64,000 bases of DNA from Paraburkholderia caribensis (GTDB taxonomy: Bacteria; Pseudomonadota; Gammaproteobacteria; Burkholderiales; Burkholderiaceae), in NCBI RefSeq assembly GCF_002902945.1, contig NZ_CP026103.1, forward strand, positions 930,001 to 994,000, given 5' to 3'. The notes under the pieces were generated by a model. The model was not told where the DNA came from. It did not search any database and saw nothing but the letters and a program-made list of their open reading frames with translations. The first letter of the stretch is position 1; the number at the start of each line of letters is the position of its first letter. The position numbers were made by a program, and so were the translations under genes. This document shows positions 37,106-45,087 of the stretch, in pieces.

Positions 37106-37422
37106 GGGAGATATTCCTTGGCCAGTGCGACGAGGACGCCCTTTGCTTTGCATTATCGTGGCATGCCGTAATGACTCGTCTTTGAGGCAAATCAAGTCTT
37201 TATTGACGTCGACAGCCGGCACGTCCTGGTGTTATGCGCAAGTGAAACTCAGCGGCCGAAAAGCCGCGCGTCTTGAAGCGTCGGCGCGATGGCGGCGTCG
37301 ATATGCTTCAAGTATCGGCGCGCGTAGGGCTAAAAAGGATTAGCGACGCTTTAAGTGGAGATAGGAAGCGAGGTAGCAAATCCAGTAAAATTCCCACCTG
37401 CGTAAATGATGTGAAAGTGGGT

Positions 37423-37721
37423 TTATATCTCGTTGTCATCGACGAGTTTGTGGCGAATCGCGTACCGCACTAGCGCGTTCTCATTTGCCAACTGCATTTT
37501 CTCAAGTACGCGCGTCTTGTGCGTGCTACGGTCTTCACACTCACACATAGTTCATGGGCGATTTCGGTGATGCTCTGACCGGCGACGATTCGTCTGAAGA
37601 CTTCGAACTCACGGTCCGAGAGCCGCTGATGCGGTAACGCTTCCACGGGGTCGTTCAGCGTTAGCGCGCGCGTGACCCGGCAACGTTCGCTTCCTCGTGC
37701 GCTACATACACTGATCGTCAT
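37423..37721 (-). pseudogene. LuxR-type response regulator C-terminal remnant
   Basis: The frame reads EALPHQRLSDREFEVFRRIV, then ELCVSVKTV, nearly the same as the helix-turn-helix of the regulator at 28972-29619. A single-base deletion near 37525 shifts it. The adjacent frame restores the ending (EKMQLANENALVRYAIRHKL) to a stop at 37423. The receiver domain is absent. It is a decayed paralogue. Confidence 0.7.
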
Positions 37722-37747
37722 GCAGTATTCGCGGGACCTCAGTCCCG

Positions 37748-37761
37748 TTGACCTGAGTCAA
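37748..37761. promoter_or_regulatory. FNR/ANR-type site
   Basis: TTGACCTGAGTCAA lies 88 bp before the UspA start at 37850. Confidence 0.7.
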
Positions 37762-37849
37762 GCGCTGACTGTGGGACTGGAACACACTGCCTTTCATGCG
37801 GCCTGGTCCCTGTTCTGGGTGGCCGAAGCATCACGACTGGAGGTTCATC

Positions 37850-38317
37850 ATGTACGACCGGATCCTTGTTGCGCTCGACGACAGCGCGAGCGCGCAGATG
37901 GCGCTCGGCGAGGCGGTCAGGCTCGCAAAACTGTCCAGCGGCGTGGTGTATGCGCTGTCCGTCGTGGACCGTGGCCGGTGGCCGGGCGAGGTGAGCACGC
38001 GGTTCGAGTTCGAACCTGAACCTTCCGCCGCGTCGAACGCCGCCACTCGCCTGTTCGACGAGGCGAATGCGCTGTTCCGGGAATCAGGCGTCAGCGGGAA
38101 AACGCGGGCGATCGATGCTTACGGTGAAAGTGTGTCGGAGGTACTGGCGCGCGCGGCGGAAGAATGCGACGCCGACATCATCGTGATCGGTACGCACGGA
38201 AGGCACGGCGCCCAGCGATTCTTGCTGGGCAGCGTCGCGGAGTCGCTCGTTCGCTCGACGCAACGGCCTGTTCTGCTGCTCCGGCATGGTGGTTCCCGCG
38301 CACAGACACAAGGGTGA
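37850..38317 (+). CDS. Universal stress protein UspA
   Basis: 155 aa in a single Usp domain: MYDRILVALDDSASAQMALG at the N-terminus and the ATP-binding signature GTHGRHGAQRFLLGSVAESL followed by VLLLRHG. The G-2x-G-9x-GS pattern is intact, so it should bind ATP. An upstream ATG at 37796 extends the frame, but 37850 fits the family start (GGAGG upstream). An FNR-type site 88 bp upstream supports induction under low oxygen, as for Usp genes of the Burkholderia lxa locus. Confidence 0.9.
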   Translation: MYDRILVALDDSASAQMALGEAVRLAKLSSGVVYALSVVDRGRWPGEVSTRFEFEPEPSAASNAATRLFDEANALFRESGVSGKTRAIDAYGESVSEVLARAAEECDADIIVIGTHGRHGAQRFLLGSVAESLVRSTQRPVLLLRHGGSRAQTQG

Positions 38318-38441
38318 CGCGTCACGAAGCGGCGTCGGGTTCATGCAGATGCAGTTTGCACGCAATTCTTCTTCTATTGCATTGCAAAAGCGACCGAGTG
38401 GCGCGATACCGAAGCGATGCGCATCGTCGCGCCGTTCGCGC

Positions 38442-39002
38442 TCAATGCGACATCAGCACGGGCAGTGTCATCGATTCCAGCATCGCTCGGGTTACACCGC
38501 CAAACACGCGTTCGCGTGCGCGGGAATGGCCGTAAGCGCCCATCACTAGCAGGTCGGCTTGCATGTCCGACGCGCGGTCGAGCAGGGACGTGCCGACGTC
38601 CGCACCGATGTGTGTGCGTGTCGTGGAAAGCGATGCGTTCACCCCATGCGTATCGAGCCACGACGCGACGTCGATTCCCATGGGCGCCTCGCGCGTCCCA
38701 TCAGCGTGTTGCACGATGTCGACGCTCACGTAACGAGCGCTCTCGAGCAGCGGCTGTGCGTCGGCCACGGCGCGAGCCGCTTCGTGGCTGCCGTCCCACG
38801 CGATCAAAACGTTTTCGCCGGGAGGGTGCAGGCTGCCCGTATGAGGGACGACGAGCGCCGGACGGCCTGCGTCGAGGACCAGATTGCCGACGAAATTTGG
38901 CGCCACATACGAAGCAGCGTCTTTTGGGTCGTCCTGACCGAGGATGAGAAAGCCGGCGTGACGGGCATGGAGCTTTGCTGTCCACTGTATGACGGCCGCG
39001 TC
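38442..39002 (-). pseudogene. Tandem UspA, N-terminally truncated
   Basis: The frame opens after a stop and reads DAAVIQWTAKLHARHAGFLI. This is the tail of a first Usp domain, followed by SYVAPNFVGNLVLDAGRPAL and a complete second domain (ENVLIAWDGSHEAARAVADA to GAYGHSRARERVFGGVTRAM). Normal tandem proteins have about 280 aa; here the first ~100 residues are missing. The earliest ATG gives 154 aa without the beginning. It may be a remnant, although the C-terminal domain could still be produced. Confidence 0.6.
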
Positions 39003-39075
39003 TCAATCCATTGAGGCATGTCAATCGAAGGGGCGATCCCGGCGAAACACAGCTTACTTTGCGAGACGTCAAGCC

Positions 39076-39089
39076 TTGATTCAGGTCAA
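39076..39089. promoter_or_regulatory. FNR/ANR-type site
   Basis: TTGATTCAGGTCAA lies 102 bp before the UspA start at 39192, and so also before the ABC exporter operon that follows. Confidence 0.7.
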
Positions 39090-39191
39090 GCGCGCCTCCG
39101 CGCAAGCACCGAAGATAAGAAGCATGCCATGCGACGCGTCATGCAGCGTGGCGAATCATGGTGCAGGGGATACATCAAGGAGGTGGTCATC

Positions 39192-39662
39192 ATGTACAAG
39201 CAGATCCTGATTGCACTGGACGGTAGTAAGACGTCGGAACGAGTGCTGAACGAGGCAGTCAAGATGGCCCGCCTCACGGGCGGGAAAATTCAGGCCGTGT
39301 ACGTGGTCGACAAGACGCCCCTCTTCAGCTATGCCGGATATTACGACCCCATCGCGCTCGTCGACGCGCTGCGTAAGGATGGCCGTACCACGCTGCAGAA
39401 CGCGGAAGCAGCCTGTCGTCAGGCGGGTGTCGCTTGCGATGTGGAACTTGTCGAGACCGAACGTCTGAACGAAGACGTGGCGACGACGCTTCAGCATTGC
39501 GCCGAGCGCCTGGGCGCGGATCTCGTGATCCTGGGTACGCATGGCCGGCGCGGTGTGCGCCGCATCGTGCTGGGTAGTGTGGCCGAGCGTTTCGTCCGGT
39601 TTGCGCAGTGTCCGGTGCTGCTCGTGCGTGGCACCGAATCTGAACACGGAGAACAGGGCTAG
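39192..39662 (+). CDS. Universal stress protein UspA
   Basis: 156 aa; MYKQILIALDGSKTSERVLN at the start and the nucleotide-binding signature GTHGRRGVRRIVLGSVAERF near the end. AAGGAGG precedes the ATG at 39192, which is preferred over an upstream in-frame ATG. It is followed 68 bp later by an ABC permease gene on the same strand, so the FNR-type site upstream may drive both the stress protein and the exporter. Confidence 0.9.
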   Translation: MYKQILIALDGSKTSERVLNEAVKMARLTGGKIQAVYVVDKTPLFSYAGYYDPIALVDALRKDGRTTLQNAEAACRQAGVACDVELVETERLNEDVATTLQHCAERLGADLVILGTHGRRGVRRIVLGSVAERFVRFAQCPVLLVRGTESEHGEQG

Positions 39663-39730
39663 GAGCCGACATCCGGCGGCGGTCGAGACCGATGCAACGG
39701 CTTCGACCGCCGACCAGGTGAGGACAAAAA

Positions 39731-40867
39731 ATGAAAGGCATCCTCAGGCTCGCATTCAAGCTGCTCGTCAACGATAGCGCCAAGTTCACCGCGCTGATCG
39801 TCGGCATCACGTTCGCGGTGTTCCTGATGATCGAAATGACGTCGCTGTTTGCGGGCATTCTCAACAAATCGTCCTCTACGGTGATCAATGTCGGCGCCAA
39901 GATGTGGGTGATGGATCCCGCCGTACAGACGATCGCGAGCAGCATCGGCATGCCGGACTATGTGCTCGACGCTGTGCGCAGCATAGACGGTGTCAAATAT
40001 GCCGTGCCGCTGTATTCAGGGGCTGCCCTGGTGCGTCTGCGCGATGGCGCGTATCAGGCCGTCACGGTGATCGGGCTGGACGATGCGAGCCTGTTCGGCT
40101 GGCCGAAGATGAAAGCAGGCCGGATCGAAGACATATACGCGGAGAACGGTTTCATTGCCATCTATGATGCGGAATTCGTCAAGCTGCACAACCCCACGCT
40201 CGGCACGGACTTCGAACTCAACGACCATCGTGGCGTCGTGGTCGGTATCGCGACCGTGACGAGTAGCGGCCTGTTCGGCACGCCGACGCTCTACACGACG
40301 TACAAACGGGCAGTCGAATACATTCCGTCGACGCGCTACACCACGTCCTACATTCTCGTTGAGCCCAAATCGGCCGCGGACATCGCACATATCAAGCAGG
40401 TTGTCGCGTCGCTCGGCTACGTTGCCTACACGAAGAAAGAGTTCATGCAACGCATCTCGCACTTCTACAAGTACGAAACGGGGCTGGGCACGAACATCCT
40501 GTTGATGACGGCGATCAGCTTCATTGTGGGCCTGTCGATTTCCGGCCAGACCTTCTACACGTTCATCCTCGAAAACCTGGAGAAGTTTGGTGCACTGAAG
40601 GCGATCGGCGCAAAGGGCCGTGAACTCGTCGCGATGATCCTCTTTCAGGCAACGTTTACCGCATTGACGGGTTACGGACTCGGCGTGGGTCTCTGCGCGG
40701 CGTCGATCAGTCTCGTCCGTCTGCGCGTGCCGGACTACGCGGCAATGATCACCTTCGGCAATCTCGCACTCGCATTTGCGATGGTCGTAGTGATCGCAGC
40801 CTCATCGAGCTACCTCGGTGTGCGGCGTGTGCTGCGCATCGAGCCATTCGATATTTTCCGGGGCTAG
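39731..40867 (+). CDS. FtsX/DevC-type ABC permease
   Basis: 378 aa with an N-terminal transmembrane helix (FTALIVGITFAVFLMIEMTS), a periplasmic MacB-like domain (about 50-240) and three C-terminal membrane helices (NILLMTAISFIVGLSISGQT, ELVAMILFQATFTALTGYGL, LALAFAMVVVIAASSSYLGV). This matches DevC/MacB-like permeases of tripartite exporters. Three following genes supply the ATPase, the adaptor and an outer-membrane factor. Confidence 0.88.
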   Translation: MKGILRLAFKLLVNDSAKFTALIVGITFAVFLMIEMTSLFAGILNKSSSTVINVGAKMWVMDPAVQTIASSIGMPDYVLDAVRSIDGVKYAVPLYSGAALVRLRDGAYQAVTVIGLDDASLFGWPKMKAGRIEDIYAENGFIAIYDAEFVKLHNPTLGTDFELNDHRGVVVGIATVTSSGLFGTPTLYTTYKRAVEYIPSTRYTTSYILVEPKSAADIAHIKQVVASLGYVAYTKKEFMQRISHFYKYETGLGTNILLMTAISFIVGLSISGQTFYTFILENLEKFGALKAIGAKGRELVAMILFQATFTALTGYGLGVGLCAASISLVRLRVPDYAAMITFGNLALAFAMVVVIAASSSYLGVRRVLRIEPFDIFRG

Positions 40868-40869
40868 CC

Positions 40870-41568
40870 GTGGCCGCCGTTGCAATCGACGCGCGCGGGC
40901 TGAACAAATGGTTCGGCGAAGGCGACGCGCGCACGCAGGCGCTGTCGGACGTGGCGATGCAGGCTCGCTTCGGCGAAATGCTACTGATAGTCGGTCCGTC
41001 TGGCAGTGGCAAGACGACTTTGCTGAGCGTGATCTCCGGGATACTGCGCCCGGACTCGGGCGCGGTGTCGATAGACGGCGTCGATCTCTGGCAACAGGGC
41101 GACAACGACATCGCGGACTTCCGTCTCAAGCGAATCGGGTTCGTGTTTCAGGACTATCACCTGTTTCCACGTCTCACCACCGTGGAGAACGTCGCTATTC
41201 CGCTGATCCTCAGACGCCGCGACTGGGACGATTCGATCAGCGAGGCCATGACGTGGCTCGACGTGGTCGGGTTGCGCAACCGTGCCGCGTTGCCGCCGAT
41301 GAAACTGTCGGGCGGAGAGCAGCAGCGGGTCGCGATTGCGCGCGCGATCGTCAGCCAGCCGGACATCCTGATCCTCGATGAACCGACGGCATCGCTCGAC
41401 GGCGACACCGGACGTTCGATCATCGATTTCGTGAAGCACAAGGTCCTCAACCACCATCGCTGTATCGTCATCGTGACGCACGACAGCCGGATTTTCGACT
41501 ACGCGGACCGCGTCATGCATATGGAGGACGGCAAGCTCAAGACCATCGACGCGGGAGGCGGAAAATGA
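40870..41568 (+). CDS. ABC transporter ATP-binding protein (DevA/LolD-like)
   Basis: 232 aa from GTG 40870, two bases after the permease stop. Walker A is GPSGSGKTT, the Q-loop lies in GFVFQDYHLFP, the signature is LSGGEQQRVAIARAI and Walker B is ILILDEPTASLDG, with the switch histidine in IVTHDSR. All catalytic elements are intact. It energises the exporter, and its stop overlaps the adaptor gene start (ATGA). Confidence 0.92.
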   Translation: MAAVAIDARGLNKWFGEGDARTQALSDVAMQARFGEMLLIVGPSGSGKTTLLSVISGILRPDSGAVSIDGVDLWQQGDNDIADFRLKRIGFVFQDYHLFPRLTTVENVAIPLILRRRDWDDSISEAMTWLDVVGLRNRAALPPMKLSGGEQQRVAIARAIVSQPDILILDEPTASLDGDTGRSIIDFVKHKVLNHHRCIVIVTHDSRIFDYADRVMHMEDGKLKTIDAGGGK

Positions 41569-42650
41569 AACAGCGGCTTCTGTTTCTGCTCGCGTTCGCG
41601 GGATTCGTCGCGAGCATTGTGGCGGCGTGGGTCTATGGGACCCAGCAGCCGCCCCAGCCGCCTGTCTTCGATCCCGCGTCGAATCCGTATGCACACGGCG
41701 TGTACGCGACTGGCATCGTAGAAAGCGATCAGCCCGCCGGCGCGAACATCAATATCTACCCCGATGTGTCCGGCGCTGTGACCAGGCTGCTGGTGCACGA
41801 CGGCGACTCCGTTCGCCGTGGCGACGTGTTGCTGGTCATCGACGACGCCGTCCAGCGGGCGACAGTTGCGCAACTCGAAGCACAGGCGGAAGCTGCGCAA
41901 TCTCTGCTCGACGAACTGCGCGCGCAGCCGCGTCCCGAAACGCTGGAGGTGGCGAGCGCACAGGTCGGCGCAGCGGCGGCCAGCCTCAAGATGGCGCAGG
42001 ATCAGTTCGACAAGCAGAGGCATGCGTACGAGATCGACCCGAAGGCCGTCAGTCGCGACACGCTCGACAATGCCGCGAATGGAGTCGCCGTTGCGCGCGC
42101 CAACCTCGACGTAGTGACGCGGCAGTACCGCTTAACTCGCGCAGGCGCGTGGACATACGACGTGCGCAACCAGGCGCGTCAGGTCGATGCGCTGCGCAAG
42201 GCCGCGGAGGCTGCATCGGCGCAACTGGATCGATATACGCTGCGTGCGCCCGCCGACGGCGTAGTGCTGTCGGTGAACGCGGCGCCCGGCGCGTATCTGT
42301 CGTCTCAGGGCGTGTACGACACATATGCGCAGGGTAGCGCACCCGTGCTCGTTCTCGGCACGCCGTCGAACCGGCTGGCCGTGCGCTGCTATGTCGACGA
42401 GATTCTGATCAGCCGGTTGCCGGACCTGCATGCGTTGAAGGCGCGCATGTTCATACGCGGTACGTCGGTGCAGGCGGATCTGCAATTCATGCGTGTGCAG
42501 CCCTATGTGACGCCGAAAATCCAGCTGACGGACCAGCGTACCGAACGTGTCGACGTGCGCGTTTTACCCGTGCTTTTCCGGGTCGTCACGCAACAGCCGA
42601 CACGCCTGTTTCCAGGGCAGATCGTCGATGTGTACATTGCCGCCAGTTGA
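41565..42650 (+). CDS. HlyD/DevB-family membrane fusion protein
   Basis: 361 aa. One N-terminal transmembrane helix (LLFLLAFAGFVASIVAAWVY), a split lipoyl motif (NIYPDVSGAVTRLLVHDGDS and RYTLRAPADGVVLSVNAAPG), a coiled-coil hairpin between them and a beta-barrel with the family ending RLFPGQIVDVYI. It is the periplasmic adaptor of the exporter and overlaps the outer-membrane gene by 23 bp. Confidence 0.9.
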   Translation: MKQRLLFLLAFAGFVASIVAAWVYGTQQPPQPPVFDPASNPYAHGVYATGIVESDQPAGANINIYPDVSGAVTRLLVHDGDSVRRGDVLLVIDDAVQRATVAQLEAQAEAAQSLLDELRAQPRPETLEVASAQVGAAAASLKMAQDQFDKQRHAYEIDPKAVSRDTLDNAANGVAVARANLDVVTRQYRLTRAGAWTYDVRNQARQVDALRKAAEAASAQLDRYTLRAPADGVVLSVNAAPGAYLSSQGVYDTYAQGSAPVLVLGTPSNRLAVRCYVDEILISRLPDLHALKARMFIRGTSVQADLQFMRVQPYVTPKIQLTDQRTERVDVRVLPVLFRVVTQQPTRLFPGQIVDVYIAAS

Positions 42651-44109
42651 GCGCTGCACGCGCGGTACGGCCGCGCGTATTACGCGAGCCGTGGCGTTGG
42701 CAGCGGGCGTCGCGCTCGTCGCGGCTTGCACGGTGGGCCCGAATTTTTCGCGGCCCGCCACGCCGAGTGTCGAACGCTATGACGCATCAGACGCATCGTA
42801 CATCGCATCCGGAAGACAGCAGCAGACCTTGTCGCCCGCCGTCCCGCTGCGTGACGACTGGTGGACCTCGTTCGGCTGCCACGCGATCGACATGGCCGTC
42901 GACGAGGCCCTGACGGGCAACGTCGCGCTCGAACACGGAGAGGCGACGTTGCGGCGAAGCGAATACCTGTTGCGCGCGGGTGCCGGCGTCTTTTTTCCTC
43001 AAGTCGATGCACAGGGCGACGCGTCCCGTCAGCGGTTTTCTCCTTTGCGCACAGGCATCGACGCGCCGGCGTCGATCTTCAATCTGTTTACGCTGTCAGC
43101 GACCGTCAGCTACACGCTCGACATCTGGGGCGGCGAGCGCAGGCAGGTCGAAGCGCTCGCGGCACAAACGGATGCGCAACGCTATGCGCTTGTCGCGACC
43201 TACCTGACGCTGGCCGCCAATGTCGTCAATGCGATGATCGCGCGAGCTGCCTATAACGACGAAATTGCCGCGACGCATGAAATACTCGAACTCGTGCGCG
43301 AACAGGTTCACATTACGGAAGCCCAGGTTGCGGCGGGCACGAGCGCGTGGTCGGCCGTACTGTCGCTTCAGAACGAACTGGCGACGCTCGAGGCATCGCT
43401 GCCCGGACTTGAGCAGAAGCGCAATGAAACCGAGCATCTGCTCGCGCTGCTCGCGGGGATGTACCCCGAGCAATGGAGCGCACCTGAGCTGTCGTTGGGT
43501 GAGATCCAATTGCCATCCGTGTTGCCGCAGACACTGCCGTCTTCGCTAGTCCGGCGGCGCCCCGATATCTTGCAGGCGGAAGCCGTGCTGCATGTGGCGA
43601 GTGCGGATATCGGCGTTGCCACGGCGGCGATGTTTCCTCAGATCACGTTGTCCGCTTCGGGTGGTGTCGAAAGTGCGGTGCTTCATTCTCTCGGGACACC
43701 GGCCGGACAAGTCTGGAGCGTCGCCGCGGGCGTGACGGCCCCCGTGTTTCATGGCGGTGCATTGTGGTTCCAGCGTGCGGCCGCCGTGGCAGCCTATAAC
43801 GAATCGAGCGCCGCGTATCGCGAGGTGGTGCTCGCGGCGTTTGCCCAGGTCGCCGATGCGCTGCGGGCGCTCGAACACGATTCGCAGACGGTCGACGCGC
43901 AGACCCGTGCGGTTCAGGCCGCAGGCGAGGCGCTGCGGCTCATCAAGGACGCGTATCGGGCGGGGACCGTCGGCTATCTGCAGATACTCGTTGCCGATGG
44001 TCAGTATCATCAGGCGCGGATTGCGTGGCTGCAGGCCATCGCGCAGCGCCTGCAGGACACCGTTGCGCTCTATGCGGCGCTGGGCGGCGGTCTGGTTGCC
44101 GACTCCTGA
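42628..44109 (+). CDS. NodT-family outer-membrane efflux lipoprotein
   Basis: About 493 aa from ATG 42628, within the end of the adaptor gene. The lipobox VALVAAC is followed by TVGPNFSRPATP, the usual NodT start. Two TolC-like repeats are recognisable (LEHGEATLRRSEYLLRAGAG and ADIGVATAAMFPQITLSASG), and the ending YLQILVADGQYHQARIAWLQ is typical. With the three preceding genes it completes a four-part ABC efflux set spanning both membranes. The substrate is unknown. Confidence 0.87.
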   Translation: MCTLPPVERCTRGTAARITRAVALAAGVALVAACTVGPNFSRPATPSVERYDASDASYIASGRQQQTLSPAVPLRDDWWTSFGCHAIDMAVDEALTGNVALEHGEATLRRSEYLLRAGAGVFFPQVDAQGDASRQRFSPLRTGIDAPASIFNLFTLSATVSYTLDIWGGERRQVEALAAQTDAQRYALVATYLTLAANVVNAMIARAAYNDEIAATHEILELVREQVHITEAQVAAGTSAWSAVLSLQNELATLEASLPGLEQKRNETEHLLALLAGMYPEQWSAPELSLGEIQLPSVLPQTLPSSLVRRRPDILQAEAVLHVASADIGVATAAMFPQITLSASGGVESAVLHSLGTPAGQVWSVAAGVTAPVFHGGALWFQRAAAVAAYNESSAAYREVVLAAFAQVADALRALEHDSQTVDAQTRAVQAAGEALRLIKDAYRAGTVGYLQILVADGQYHQARIAWLQAIAQRLQDTVALYAALGGGLVADS

Positions 44110-44158
44110 TCGCCGTCGGCAAAGGCCGTGTCGAACGTTCGTCGCATCGCGCTGCGAT

Positions 44159-44632
44159 TTACGTCGCCTTCTCGCAAACGGGAACCGGGGCTTCGGGCAA
44201 CTCGCCCCAGCCGATGGGTGCGAAGACGGTTCCACCCGCCAGTTCGATCAGTTCGGTGAACCTCAGCAGTGTGACGCCTGCCATGATGTGAATCTGCGTG
44301 CCGTGAAAATAGCTTTCAGTGCGCAGCCAGGGCGACGCGCCCGCATTGAGTTCTAACACGCTTAGCGAATGACCGTTGAGTCCGGCCTCGGGCGGGAAAA
44401 GCGGGCCGTCGAAAGCGACCTTCAGAATCTGATCGGTGCTGTCGCCGTAGGGCAGATGCGCATGAAGCTGATACGACGCCTTATCCCAACCTTCGCCCCA
44501 TTGTCTGTCGAGACCGATGCGAGTGAAATACGCCCACGGCCCGCGGACGAAGCACAGGCGATAGATGTTGCCCACTCCATCCAGATCGACCCGCAATGTC
44601 ATCTTTGCACCCCAACCGCATACGGAACACAT
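44159..44632 (-). CDS. Conserved hypothetical protein
   Basis: 157 aa from ATG 44632, or 147 aa from ATG 44602, which has GGGG at better spacing. The protein is beta-rich (TLRVDLDGVGNIYRLCFVRG, YFHGTQIHIMAGVTLLRF) and contains ASYQLHAHLPYGDSTDQILK. No signal peptide is evident and the family is unknown. Two FNR-type sites (44691-44704, 44735-44748) lie between it and the divergent DUF1488 gene. Confidence 0.55.
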   Translation of the reverse strand: MCSVCGWGAKMTLRVDLDGVGNIYRLCFVRGPWAYFTRIGLDRQWGEGWDKASYQLHAHLPYGDSTDQILKVAFDGPLFPPEAGLNGHSLSVLELNAGASPWLRTESYFHGTQIHIMAGVTLLRFTELIELAGGTVFAPIGWGELPEAPVPVCEKAT

Positions 44633-44690
44633 GAGCCTTCGATACTTTGAAGGCGGCAACCCAATCGTTGCACGCGCCGGACGGATCGTG

Positions 44691-44704
44691 TTGATGCAGG
44701 TCAA
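44691..44704. promoter_or_regulatory. FNR/ANR-type site (proximal of pair)
   Basis: TTGATGCAGGTCAA lies 58 or 88 bp before the leftward hypothetical gene (depending on its start) and 107 bp before the rightward DUF1488 gene. Confidence 0.7.
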
Positions 44705-44734
44705 CCGTGCGCGGTGATCACGGTCTCGCGGGCG

Positions 44735-44748
44735 TTGACGTGCATCAA
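44735..44748. promoter_or_regulatory. FNR/ANR-type site (distal of pair)
   Basis: TTGACGTGCATCAA lies 63 bp before the DUF1488 start at 44812. With the site at 44691 it forms a back-to-back pair whose centres are 44 bp apart. Confidence 0.7.
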
Positions 44749-44811
44749 ATCCACCGGCAGGCGCTGGGCTAATCTGGCGTTGCACCTTGCGGTCCAAATG
44801 GAGTCGTAGCC

Positions 44812-45087
44812 ATGCAGATATCGTTTCCTTCCTGTCGCCCTGATTATTGCGCGCGCGACCTGGTGTTAACGTTTCCCGCGCTCGTCGATCGCCAATCCGT
44901 GCAATGCGCGATTACGGCAGAAGCGCTCGAAGACCATTTCGGCGCGAGGTCGTTACGAGAAGAAGACCTGATAGGCGCGTTCACTGCGCATCGTCATGAG
45001 ATCGAGGTTGCCGCCCGGCGGATGCTGAACGAGGTCGGCGGGAATCCTGTTCTGCTGCATAGCGGTTATTTTCGCTTTTGCATCTGA
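44812..45087 (+). CDS. DUF1488 family protein
   Basis: 91 aa. The family pattern is clear: MQISFPSCRPDYCARDLVLT with ALVDRQSVQCAITAEALEDH, then AFTAHRHEIEVAARRML. Members are small soluble proteins of unknown role, common in Burkholderiales. Its last 107 bp overlap the end of the convergent kinase gene. Confidence 0.75.
   Translation: MQISFPSCRPDYCARDLVLTFPALVDRQSVQCAITAEALEDHFGARSLREEDLIGAFTAHRHEIEVAARRMLNEVGGNPVLLHSGYFRFCI

Noticed and set aside
37182..37195. FNR-like sequence TTGAGGCAAATCAA before the nitroreductase pseudogene
   Set aside because: One half-site departs from TTGAY and the gene is dead; mentioned only as a likely relic and not counted among the thirteen sites.
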